From an uncultured Ardenticatenia bacterium (GTDB lineage: Bacteria > Chloroflexota > Anaerolineae > 4572-78 > NAK82), in assembly GCA_937127125.1 (NCBI GenBank), contig CAKZLO010000035.1, positions 268,943-332,942 of the forward strand: DNA of 64,000 nt, written 5' to 3'. Shown piece by piece: positions 46,054 to 55,227 of the stretch (the stretch's first letter is position 1; each line of letters opens with the position of its first letter). The notes beneath the pieces are model-generated. The model was not told the origin of the DNA and made no database searches. It saw only the letters and a list, made by a program, of their open reading frames with translations. A program made the position numbers and the translations under genes.

Positions 46054-46995
46054 TTACCTCCCGGGAAGCGTAACCGTGAGCTCACGCATTTCGATGAAAC
46101 GACGTACATCTTCTAATGTGGGCAAGGAGGGCTGGGCGCCCAACTGCGTCACAGTTAATGCGCCCACGACGTTGGCAAAACGTGCCGCCGCCACGAGGGC
46201 CATCCTATGAGCTAATGCCACCCCCAGCGCGGCACAAAACGCATCTCCTGCGGCGGTGGTATCCACGATCTCCACCGCTATTCCGTCAATCCGATGCTCC
46301 GATTCGGGAGTGACCACCAGAGCACCCGTGCCTCCCAGCTTGACGATGACCCCCCGGCGTACATGCCGCAATAGCTCATATGCAGCCCGACGCGCACTAT
46401 CCCAGTCTTCCACCACCATCCCTGCCAGAGTGCCAGCTTCAATTCGGTTGGGTGTGATATAGTCAGCCAGTCTCAAGATGGTCTCCGGGCATCGCTGTGC
46501 CGGGGCGGGGTCCAATATGGTAATCACACCCGCCGCCCGCGCAGCAGCCAACGCTGCTTCTACCGCTGTCAAAGGCACCTCCAGCTGGCACAGCAGGACA
46601 TCCGAACGGGCAATAGCGTCTTGAGCACGTCGTACATCATCGGGCGTGACCTCATCGTTAGCACCTCGAGCGACCACGATGGTATTTTCGCCCCGCACCA
46701 GCATGATCACTGCCACGCCTGTGGCTGTGTGTGTCGCTTCTCCCAGGCAGGTCAGATCAATACCCTCTGCTGCAAGTCCGCGACGAATCTGTGCGCCGAA
46801 GGCATCGTCACCCACTCTTCCAACCAGAGAAGTGGACGCCCCCAATCGCGCTGCCGCCACCGCCTGATTAGCTCCTTTGCCACCCTGAGCATACGTGGTA
46901 CGACTACCCAGCAACGTCTCACCCGGAGATGGCAATCGCTCTAGCGTGATAATGAGATCCATGTTGACGCTGCCGACTACTGTAATGTTGACCAT
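46054..46995 (-). CDS. rbsK: Ribokinase (PfkB family)
   Basis: VVGSVNMDLIITLERLPSPGETLLG, GGKGANQAVAAARLG, DTTAAGDAFCAALGVAL. Confidence 0.9.
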   Translation of the reverse strand: MVNITVVGSVNMDLIITLERLPSPGETLLGSRTTYAQGGKGANQAVAAARLGASTSLVGRVGDDAFGAQIRRGLAAEGIDLTCLGEATHTATGVAVIMLVRGENTIVVARGANDEVTPDDVRRAQDAIARSDVLLCQLEVPLTAVEAALAAARAAGVITILDPAPAQRCPETILRLADYITPNRIEAGTLAGMVVEDWDSARRAAYELLRHVRRGVIVKLGGTGALVVTPESEHRIDGIAVEIVDTTAAGDAFCAALGVALAHRMALVAAARFANVVGALTVTQLGAQPSLPTLEDVRRFIEMRELTVTLPGR

Positions 46996-47106
46996 TGTTA
47001 CCTCACTCGATGCTGTTTGTGGCTGGATTATGACGGCCCGGAATGGCCCACGATTCATTCAGACTAGTGCCAGCCTGTGGCATGCCCTGTACTGCCACGA
47101 GCAGGA

Positions 47107-47496
47107 CTAGCTCTCTACGATGACCTGCTCACCGTCAACACACACCCGGTCGCCCGTGCGAATCTGGGTGATGTCAACCTGGTCTACCATCGGGATACCA
47201 CTAATGATGGCTCCAACCGCAACGATAGGGTCACTTTCAGCGTTGATAATGGCAGCAGGTGCGTGGCCTGCTTTGGCAAGCCGGTACAGGCTATAGCTGC
47301 CCACTGTGCTCCCTTTTCCAGTTGGGAACACCAACACCCGGCCGCCGATCTGCTGCCCGGCTAGGGGATGGCTGGCTTCAATCACCCGGCCTGTTTCGGC
47401 ATCTACCATGCCAAAGAAACTGATCGGTTCGGACGAAACCAACGCAATGCCGCTCGCTCTTCCGTGCTTGATCACTCGGCCTGTCAGTCGCTTCAT
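47107..47496 (-). CDS. Aconitase X swivel domain / small subunit (DUF126)
   Basis: GQQIGGRVLVFPTGKGSTVGSYSLYRLAKAGHAPAAIINAESDPIVAVGAIISGIPMVD. Confidence 0.92.
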   Translation of the reverse strand: MKRLTGRVIKHGRASGIALVSSEPISFFGMVDAETGRVIEASHPLAGQQIGGRVLVFPTGKGSTVGSYSLYRLAKAGHAPAAIINAESDPIVAVGAIISGIPMVDQVDITQIRTGDRVCVDGEQVIVES

Positions 47497-48731
47497 ATCC
47501 CGCCAGACCCCAGCCACCGCCCTGTAACAGCTGCTTCTACGCAAGCCTGCGGTGAGTCGAAGTGGACTGCTATGCCGGAGTGGGCTGGTGCATAATAGGC
47601 CCCTTTTGCACACGGAGTGGCCATACAGCGAAAACCCAGTCCCTCCATCGGTGCCACCACCAGGCAGGTATCTGCTACGACGTGTCCCCCCAGAGCCTCG
47701 AAGCGTTGTAACAAGCCACTGCGTGCCGCTTCATCCCGGAGCGAGCGCGCCATGGTGACCCACAACGGTACCTTGCACTTCCGTCCGTCCAGCAGTCGTA
47801 CGACTTCTTCCAGCTCGGCCAATGAGGCATGTGGACAGCCGAACCACACCAGGTCAATCGAGACACCCTCGCTATGATTGAGAGCGTAATAGCCTGGCGC
47901 TAGATCTGTGATCGTTACTTGTTCTGCATTTGGCGCAATTATGTCAGGGTCACTGCTCTCCGGCGTGACCCCCTCGATATGATACAGGGCCACAGCACCG
48001 CTGGCGGCCATCGCAGCACCCAACGTCTTCAGCAAATCAAGCCCCACCGGTTGAGAAAGGCGTGCTGCATCCAGCCCGCGCAAGTAGGGCACACGATTGC
48101 GTACCTGCTTCCCCACCAGGATGCCCAACGCGCCAAAATCGGAAAGAGTACGCACCGGGCAACGCACATCAATGATCAGCTGCGCACGACGGTGGACGTC
48201 CAGATGTAGGCCGTAGCGTGCTGTGCGTCCGACGATAGCGGCTGCCAGCGCGCTCGGTCCCCCTTCGCGGTTGGTGCGCGCTCCCAACACGCTATTGGCA
48301 AAGCTGACAGCGCTTGACTCGGCCCAGGCGACGTGTTCTCCACGTGCCGGCAGGTTGCCCACCAGGTATGGTGTACACGTGCAGCTAGGAGGGATGCCCA
48401 TTGCAGCGAATGTGTCGATGACGCGCTGCTGCTTGGCGGCAAAATCGGCATCGAAGCCCAGCGCGCGCCAGCTCTGCAGATCCAGTCCTGCCGGGTTGAG
48501 CGTAGTCGGCACGCGCACACGGGCGCCCTGTGCGCTCCAATCGCTCAGGAACTCCAGGCCGGCTTCGCCCAAATTTTTATAACTCACTCCGGCAACTTGC
48601 GCACTGCTTATTTCTACAAGGTCGTGAGCGCCATAAATGCGACCCAACGCCACGACGATCTCCATCGCTTTCTGCACTCCACGCCCTTCAGCGCCTTCCA
48701 GCAGAGATTGCTCATACGGGGTCAGCTTCAT
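47493..48731 (-). CDS. Aconitase X catalytic domain / large subunit (DUF521)
   Basis: MKLTPYEQSLLEGAEGRGVQKAMEIVVALG, SCTCTPYLVGNLPARGEHVAWAESSAVSFANSVLGARTNREGGPSALAAAIVG; 4-nt overlap with small subunit. Confidence 0.94.
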   Translation of the reverse strand: MKLTPYEQSLLEGAEGRGVQKAMEIVVALGRIYGAHDLVEISSAQVAGVSYKNLGEAGLEFLSDWSAQGARVRVPTTLNPAGLDLQSWRALGFDADFAAKQQRVIDTFAAMGIPPSCTCTPYLVGNLPARGEHVAWAESSAVSFANSVLGARTNREGGPSALAAAIVGRTARYGLHLDVHRRAQLIIDVRCPVRTLSDFGALGILVGKQVRNRVPYLRGLDAARLSQPVGLDLLKTLGAAMAASGAVALYHIEGVTPESSDPDIIAPNAEQVTITDLAPGYYALNHSEGVSIDLVWFGCPHASLAELEEVVRLLDGRKCKVPLWVTMARSLRDEAARSGLLQRFEALGGHVVADTCLVVAPMEGLGFRCMATPCAKGAYYAPAHSGIAVHFDSPQACVEAAVTGRWLGSGGI

Positions 48732-50013
48732 ATCGCACCTTTTGGAAAGCGGTCCGGTCAGCGCCCCAAGGTATTGTGGCGTCCAGACCCATCTTGGCTG
48801 TACGCGTCTTCTGCCCGGGTTGGTGTGTTGCCGATGGGTCCAGGCTGCTGCCCGGCTGATCATATAACACCACCAGATCGCGATCCGCTTGGAAACGTGT
48901 GGCAATGGCCCATTCTACCTGGTTCATATCGAAGGGGTCGATATCAGTATCCACCACCACCACATGCTTGAGCGAACCATGTCCCTCGAACGCAGCATAG
49001 ATCGCTTTCCGACCATCCTCGGGGGATCGCTTGTCAATCTGCACTACAGCATGTAACCAGCTGGTACCACCTGGTGTAATGACCGCGTTGGTGCACCGGC
49101 ACACCCGATTCACGGCTGCCAGTATGGTGGGCTCTTTAGGGATGCCCATCAGATGTTTATGTTCCAGACCGCCCGGCAGCAGCGCGTGGAAAATAGGATC
49201 ACGCCGGCGAGTAATACAATCAATCTCCACCACTGGCCCAGGCCGCACAAAGTCTATGGTCTCGGTCAGATCTACAAACGGGCCTTCCGGCGCGAGGGCA
49301 TGGGTCAAACGTCCCTCCAATACGACCTCACAATCGGCAGGCACATAGAGCGGAACAGTTTTGCATGCCACCACGGGTGTGTCCGCTAATGCATTCGCCA
49401 CCTCCAGTTCGCTGATCCCAACCGGAGCGGACATGGCGGCCGCCAATAAGGTAGACAACGCATTCCCGATGCAGATGGCCACTGGAACATCCTCTCGCGC
49501 TTTCCGCCAGGCCATATCTGTGCCGCGACCCTCCACGACACGCGTGGCAAAGCGGCGATCATCCAGCTGCATCAGGCGGTGGAACGCTACATTGGTGCCG
49601 TGATCAGGATCGTTCAGGATGAGAATGCCAGACGTAATGTAGCGACCACCGTCAAAAGAAAAATGGCGTAGAATCGGCAGACGCCCCAAGTCCACATCCT
49701 GCTCGACCACCTCCTGACAAGGAGCACTTTCCACGATGGAACAGGGCCTAGGATGTGCCAGGGCCTGCGCCAGGACGTGCACCAGCTGATCGACGGGAAC
49801 GCCCAGAGCATCCGCAAAGTAGCGACGCGCCGAGGCGATGCCCGCTATCACCCGCCATCCAGGATATCCCTTTACAGCAGTGAAGAGCACTGGTCGCCCA
49901 TCGTCCTCATGGATAATGCGCGCCATCTCCAGATGGGGACTGACCGGAGTGCCCACCTCGAGCAGGTAACCACGGCTGCGCGCATGCTCTATGAATCTTC
50001 GCAATTCCATCAC
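48712..50013 (-). CDS. UbiD family decarboxylase
   Basis: LRHFSFDGGRYITSGILILNDPDHGTNVAFHRLMQLD, PVAICIGNALSTLLAAAMSAP, AEIVLEG-like segment, LPGGLEHKHLMGIPKEP; 20-nt overlap with AcnX large subunit. Confidence 0.93.
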   Translation of the reverse strand: MMELRRFIEHARSRGYLLEVGTPVSPHLEMARIIHEDDGRPVLFTAVKGYPGWRVIAGIASARRYFADALGVPVDQLVHVLAQALAHPRPCSIVESAPCQEVVEQDVDLGRLPILRHFSFDGGRYITSGILILNDPDHGTNVAFHRLMQLDDRRFATRVVEGRGTDMAWRKAREDVPVAICIGNALSTLLAAAMSAPVGISELEVANALADTPVVACKTVPLYVPADCEVVLEGRLTHALAPEGPFVDLTETIDFVRPGPVVEIDCITRRRDPIFHALLPGGLEHKHLMGIPKEPTILAAVNRVCRCTNAVITPGGTSWLHAVVQIDKRSPEDGRKAIYAAFEGHGSLKHVVVVDTDIDPFDMNQVEWAIATRFQADRDLVVLYDQPGSSLDPSATHQPGQKTRTAKMGLDATIPWGADRTAFQKVRYEADPV

Positions 50014-50080
50014 GGTGCATTCTAATACAAATTGTCATGGTTGTCACTTGGGGTCCGTTGCCGTGTGTTCCAAAATCTGC

Positions 50081-50109
50081 TTGCACAGCAATTTGCAAGC
50101 TGCTAGAAT
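50081..50109 (+). promoter_or_regulatory. Sigma70-type promoter for the TSUP transporter gene
   Basis: TTGCAC - 17 bp - TAGAAT, 57 bp upstream of GTG 50167. Confidence 0.6.
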
Positions 50110-50166
50110 GGCAGCTGGTCAGATCCACTGCTCCAGCATAGAGATCACCGTGACAGGAAGGTCGCC

Positions 50167-51027
50167 GTGAAAGAAAGATCACCAGAGCTCCAGCTTGCAG
50201 ATAGTCCCGCAACAGTATCCACACTTGCAAGCAAATCCATCAGCCTTTGGGGATTCGCTTGGGGAGCACTGATTGGTACGCTGGGAGGCCTAATCGGTCT
50301 GGGCGGTGGTGAGTTTCGCATGCCTGTCCTCTTGAGCTTCTTTGGGTTGCGCCCCATGCACGCTGTGATCCTCAACCTAATGACCAGCTGCGTGACGGTC
50401 ACCTTTTCACTTCTCTTCCGCACAGGGCTTGGTTCGTTGCAACGCCTCACACCCTATGTACCCATTGTGCTCAACCTGCTATGTGGCACGCTGGCCGGGT
50501 CATTTGTCGGTTCCCATATTGCTGCCAAGACGCGAGAAGGCACTCTAGTGCGCGTTATCGCTGTGTGTCTGATTATCCTGAGCTTCGCCCTGATTGGCCA
50601 TGACTTCATTTTCCAGATTGAAACAGGTGGTATGCCACTTGCACTCCAGTTTGGTCTAGGAATCGCTGCAGGGTTCGTGATTGGCCTCTTTAGCAGTATA
50701 CTGGGTGTGGCAGGTGGCGAGTTAATCATTCCTACCCTTATTCTTCTGTTCGGTGTCGAAATCAAGCTGGCCGGCAGCCTTAGCCTGTCCGTCAGTCTTC
50801 CCACTCTGTTGCTTGGGCTGGTACGTTACAGCCGTTTTCCGCAGTTTGCTGAGACGAAGCGACACTTGCCCCTATTCCTCTGGCTGGCGATGGGATCAAT
50901 CGCGGGCGCCCTAACAGGGAGCTTGCTCCTCCAGCATGTGTCTGGGTTCATACTGACCATCCTTCTTGGTGTTATCCTGCTCATCTCGGCCGTACGCTTG
51001 CTGATTCACAAGCCAGCATCCGGGTGA
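50167..51027 (+). CDS. TSUP family (TauE/SafE) sulfite exporter-like permease
   Basis: WGALIGTLGGLIGLGGGEFRMPVLLSFFGL and GLFSSILGVAGGELIIPTLILLFGV duplicated half-repeats; GTG start. Confidence 0.9.
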   Translation: MKERSPELQLADSPATVSTLASKSISLWGFAWGALIGTLGGLIGLGGGEFRMPVLLSFFGLRPMHAVILNLMTSCVTVTFSLLFRTGLGSLQRLTPYVPIVLNLLCGTLAGSFVGSHIAAKTREGTLVRVIAVCLIILSFALIGHDFIFQIETGGMPLALQFGLGIAAGFVIGLFSSILGVAGGELIIPTLILLFGVEIKLAGSLSLSVSLPTLLLGLVRYSRFPQFAETKRHLPLFLWLAMGSIAGALTGSLLLQHVSGFILTILLGVILLISAVRLLIHKPASG

Positions 51028-53412
51028 GTGCCCGCTTCTATGTGCAGAGTCCTTCGCCCAATTCACCTCGTTCTGCTCAGCTCGATCCTTCTGCTGGCAA
51101 TGAGTCTACGTTTCTATGGCTTGGCAGCTCAGAGCTTTTGGTCGGACGAGGGCAACAGTGTGGCGCTGGCACGTGCCGGATTGGTGGAAATCGCCACGCG
51201 CACTGCTCTCGACATTCATCCTCCTCTGTACTACTGGCTACTCCACGGCTGGATGCGCTTGACTGGTGACAGCGAAGTCGCTGTGCGTTCACTCTCTGCG
51301 TTTACTGATGTTTTGCTGGTTGTCATCACGTATCGTTTGGCCCGGCACCTGTTTGGCCGTCGAGCTGGCCTTGTGGCTGCCTTTGCGGCAGCAATTTCCC
51401 CTTTTCAGATATATTACGCCCAAGAGGCGCGCATGTATGCGCTTCTGGCACTCCTGGGTGGATTGACTGCATGGATGGCCGCCGGGGCTGCTCGCGCGTG
51501 TAGTGGTGACGGAACATCAAATCGTGTGCCCTGCCTGCGCTGGCTCTCTGGCTACGTAGTCAGTGCCACGTTAGGCCTGTACACACATTATTCTTTTCCA
51601 GTGGTGTGGGGTGCCGTCATTTTGGCCGGGCTGGTGTACATCTGGAGTTGTCGGCACACGGTGCGTATCAGATGGCCGCTGAGCATCTGGCTGTGTTGCC
51701 AGCTGGTGCCTCTGATCATCTATTTGCCATGGATGCCCATTGCATTGCGTCAGCTAACCACATGGCCCGCCCCCGCTACAGTTTTCTCTACTCACACATT
51801 GGTCACAATCTGGAACACACTTGTTGCGGGTCCCCTTGGGACGCAGATGTCCCTGTTTTGGCCAATTGTGCTTGCGCTGCTAACAGCGATAGGCCTGGTG
51901 CGCCTGATTCTGACATGGTATGCCACACCACCTAAAGTGACTTTAGTAGTGCTCTATCTGGTTTTGCCCCTTGTGCTGACCGCTGTTCTCTTCAAGCCAG
52001 CTTATCTCAAGTTCTTGCTGGCAGCAGTGCCGGCATGGCACATCGTACTGGCAGTTGCTTTGGTCGGCGCGCGCGAGGTAGATTCATCTCGCACCCTACT
52101 CAGCCGAGCGATGCTGTGGATAGGGGTGCTGGTCTTGGTGCTGGCCGCGCGGCCTGTGCTGCTCGCCTACTACACCGATCCAAAGCTGGCGCGCGACGAC
52201 TATCGTGGCATTGCCCGCTACCTGGAGGCAGTCGCAACTCCTGAGGACACCATTCTGCTCAACGCGCCCGGCCAGCATGAGGTCTTCAGCTACTACTATC
52301 GTGGGAACACCCCGGTTCATCCTCTGCCACGCACCCGGCCGCCCGACGCAGAAGCAACAACCGCTGAGCTGGCGTCCATCGCAGCGCGCAGCCAGTACAT
52401 TTACGCTATCTACTGGGCCACTGAGGAGAGCGACCCGCAAGGACTGGTAGAAAGCTATCTGCAGGCACATTGCTTCGGGGCAGCACAATGGTGGGTGGGC
52501 AATCTGCGTGTGGCTTTATATGCCACGCCATCGCCGAGAGGGGAATGGACAGGGACAGAAATACATTTCGGTGACCACATCACCCTGACCGGTTACCGCG
52601 TGATTTTCCCGATCACCGAGGAGCCATCAGCAGCACAACCGGGAGACATTCTGGGCCTACAACTGCGCTGGCGGACCGATGCACCATTGTCATCGCGCTA
52701 TATTGTGTTCCTGCAAGCACTTGATAGCGCCAATCATTTGGTGGGGCAGCGGGATGCGCCTCCCGTGATACCTTCCACTATGTGGCAGGTTGGTGAGGAA
52801 ATAGTGGACCAGCATGGCCTGTGGATCCTGCCCGGCACCCCACCCGGTTCGCATCGCTTGATCGTCGGGCTGTACGACGCGGCGAGTGGTGCACGCCTGC
52901 CGGTTCTGTCATCGCAGGTGGACGCTACAGCCGACTATGCTATTCTGTCCACCTTTGAGGTCAAGCGGCCGGCAAAGCCTCTGCTCGAGGTGATGCCGCG
53001 AATGCGGCATCCCGCCTACGTCAGAGTTGGTCCATTCCGGTTGCTTGGGAGCGATTGTTTCAAACTGGGCCACGACTCCGACCCCGAGGCGGCGATTTAT
53101 CCCGGCGACCCCTTGCACATCGTCCTCTACTGGCGCGCCGAGGATGCGCTGCACAGCGACTGGCATATTCAGCTGAAGATAACAACCGAGAGCGCCACAA
53201 TACTTACCGGGCGAGATTATCCTCTCGCCGGCGTGGAGTATCCTACCTCGTTGTGGTCACCAGGCGACGTGGTGCGCGCCCAATATGACCTCTTTGTGCC
53301 GGTGGAAGCAGCGCCGACCACGTACCAGCTGCATGCCCAGCTGACCAATAGCCTGGAGACGATCGCGCTGCCTGCGACTATCTGCTCGTTCACAGTCCAG
53401 GCGATCCCATAG
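51028..53412 (+). CDS. GT39/PMT-like membrane glycosyltransferase with C-terminal beta domain
   Basis: SFWSDEGNSVALARAGLVEIATRTALDIHPPLYYWLLHGWMRLTGDSEVAVRSLSAFTDVLLV; multi-TM; GTG start abutting upstream stop. Confidence 0.88.
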   Translation: MPASMCRVLRPIHLVLLSSILLLAMSLRFYGLAAQSFWSDEGNSVALARAGLVEIATRTALDIHPPLYYWLLHGWMRLTGDSEVAVRSLSAFTDVLLVVITYRLARHLFGRRAGLVAAFAAAISPFQIYYAQEARMYALLALLGGLTAWMAAGAARACSGDGTSNRVPCLRWLSGYVVSATLGLYTHYSFPVVWGAVILAGLVYIWSCRHTVRIRWPLSIWLCCQLVPLIIYLPWMPIALRQLTTWPAPATVFSTHTLVTIWNTLVAGPLGTQMSLFWPIVLALLTAIGLVRLILTWYATPPKVTLVVLYLVLPLVLTAVLFKPAYLKFLLAAVPAWHIVLAVALVGAREVDSSRTLLSRAMLWIGVLVLVLAARPVLLAYYTDPKLARDDYRGIARYLEAVATPEDTILLNAPGQHEVFSYYYRGNTPVHPLPRTRPPDAEATTAELASIAARSQYIYAIYWATEESDPQGLVESYLQAHCFGAAQWWVGNLRVALYATPSPRGEWTGTEIHFGDHITLTGYRVIFPITEEPSAAQPGDILGLQLRWRTDAPLSSRYIVFLQALDSANHLVGQRDAPPVIPSTMWQVGEEIVDQHGLWILPGTPPGSHRLIVGLYDAASGARLPVLSSQVDATADYAILSTFEVKRPAKPLLEVMPRMRHPAYVRVGPFRLLGSDCFKLGHDSDPEAAIYPGDPLHIVLYWRAEDALHSDWHIQLKITTESATILTGRDYPLAGVEYPTSLWSPGDVVRAQYDLFVPVEAAPTTYQLHAQLTNSLETIALPATICSFTVQAIP

Positions 53413-53471
53413 CTGGGGATGTATCGTGTGTGATCTCTCTGAGCGGGTAGAATCTTGTGGCAGTGGTTCCC

Positions 53472-54071
53472 TCACACACCCAGTGCGCTTGCCACCATTT
53501 CATGGGGTGGTGCCCGAAAGGCACCCCACCCTGCCATCCGGCCGGAGAGTTGGCGCAGAGTCTGGGCAGTGTGGCGCAGCTGCTCCGGAGGAACAAAGCG
53601 GAAGTCACTGATATTTTCCTCGCTGTCTACCACAGCTGGAAGCACATCACCCGAACGAGCCAGCAACACATAAGAGACAAAGGGCATGCAACGCTCCCCG
53701 TTGTGAAACGTATAGGTCACCATCCCGACCATGCGCACAATGCACACATCGAAACCAGTCTCCTCCTTAGCCTCACGCATTGCACCGGTCAGCACCTTTT
53801 CCCATGGATAGACGCCCCCCGTTGGCAAGCGATAGATGTCGGCGGGGTAGAAGGACTTCGTGTGCAGCAACACGTTTCCGTCCGCGCGCTGGATGGCGAG
53901 CACAACCTCTCCACGCCGGTCGCGCTGTTGCACCAGCTTCTGCCACCAGTAATCAAAGTCTGATTCGGACATTGCAACTGGAATGTACACGCGGTGGCTT
54001 GGACCATAGCGGCTCATCAGCCAGGTGACCTCGGTCTCGTCGATCAGTTCGCTCAAACGAGGGACTTTCAT
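53472..54071 (-). CDS. NUDIX hydrolase
   Basis: LPTGGVYPWEKVLTGAMREAKEETGFDV (Nudix box). Confidence 0.93.
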   Translation of the reverse strand: MKVPRLSELIDETEVTWLMSRYGPSHRVYIPVAMSESDFDYWWQKLVQQRDRRGEVVLAIQRADGNVLLHTKSFYPADIYRLPTGGVYPWEKVLTGAMREAKEETGFDVCIVRMVGMVTYTFHNGERCMPFVSYVLLARSGDVLPAVVDSEENISDFRFVPPEQLRHTAQTLRQLSGRMAGWGAFRAPPHEMVASALGV

Positions 54072-54112
54072 ACCTTCAGCATCTCTACAAGGCTTTATGA
54101 GCTGGATAAGGC

Positions 54113-55192
54113 TTAATCTGTCCCCTTCAGCCGCGGATCCAGCGCATCGCGGAGGCCATCGCCCAAGAAGTTGAAGGCAAACATGACGGCAGCCAGTGCC
54201 AGTGCCGGAAAGATCGCTTGGTTGGGATAAGTGCGAATTGCGGAGGCACCATCAGCGATCATCGAGCCCCAGCTGGGTGTCGGACGTTGCACCCCCAGGC
54301 CGATGAAGCTCAAGAACGCTTCGGTGCTGATATACTGTGGGATGTTGAGCGTTTGCGCCACCACGATTGGTCCCAAAATATTTGGCACGATGTGTCGCCA
54401 GATGATGCGCCCGTCTCTAGCCCCCACCGCGCGTGCCGCTTCGATGAATTCCTTCTGCTTCAGGGAGAGAATCTGGCCGCGTGTGAGACGCGACATAGAC
54501 ATCCATGCGGTGACGCCGATGCCGACGAAGATAAAGAACATCCCTCCCATGGCGTTGTCAACGCCTGTCAGCACAGCGCGCAAGGTGCCGGCTTCCGCAG
54601 CACTTGTGGTAGAACGGAACAGTGCCATCAGCAGGATGATGAACAGCAGATCAGGGAAGCCGTACATGATATCCACAAAGCGCATGATGAGGTTGTCTGT
54701 GCGACCGCCGGCGTACCCCGCCACGATGCCTACGCTCACTCCTACTACCAGACTGACCAGCGGCCCGACGATGGCAACCGCTATTGACACACGCGTGCCA
54801 TAAATAATGCGACTGAGCAGGTCACGCCCGTTATAATCGGCCCCCAGGATGTATGTGTCATTGATCTTGGCGTAGCCGCCCTCCACGCCCACCGGCTTCA
54901 GGGTGGGAAACACGTGCGTCAGCCAGTAGGGAATGGCGTTGTTGTTTTCTAGGCTCTGCTTGGCGAAATGCCTCGGCGCCAAAAGCGGCTGTGGGTCACG
55001 GCCGGTGAACACGGCTACCACACTGTCGTCTGCGAAGATCGCGACCAGAAGAATCAGCACAATAATAACCAGACCCAACACCGCAGCCTTGTTCCTAAGC
55101 AACCGCCGCCATGCATCTGCCCACAGACTGGTAGGCGGACGGGTCAACTCTTTTACGCGCGGCGCCGCAGCCGCCTGTGATACTACTCCCAA
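54113..55192 (-). CDS. Peptide/nickel-type ABC transporter permease (DppC/OppC-like)
   Basis: GADYNGRDLLSRIIYGTRVSIAVAIV, EFIEAARAVGARDGRIIWRHIVPNILGPI EAA loop. Confidence 0.94.
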   Translation of the reverse strand: MGVVSQAAAAPRVKELTRPPTSLWADAWRRLLRNKAAVLGLVIIVLILLVAIFADDSVVAVFTGRDPQPLLAPRHFAKQSLENNNAIPYWLTHVFPTLKPVGVEGGYAKINDTYILGADYNGRDLLSRIIYGTRVSIAVAIVGPLVSLVVGVSVGIVAGYAGGRTDNLIMRFVDIMYGFPDLLFIILLMALFRSTTSAAEAGTLRAVLTGVDNAMGGMFFIFVGIGVTAWMSMSRLTRGQILSLKQKEFIEAARAVGARDGRIIWRHIVPNILGPIVVAQTLNIPQYISTEAFLSFIGLGVQRPTPSWGSMIADGASAIRTYPNQAIFPALALAAVMFAFNFLGDGLRDALDPRLKGTD

Positions 55193-55227
55193 CGCTCTAC
55201 CCCCTCACCCAAAGCTCAAGAATTTTG

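Noticed and set aside
53480-53530. GGGGTGGTGCC-CGAAA-GGCACCCCACC inverted repeat as terminator
   Set aside because: Lies within the coding sequence of the NUDIX gene and only a short stem is strictly complementary.
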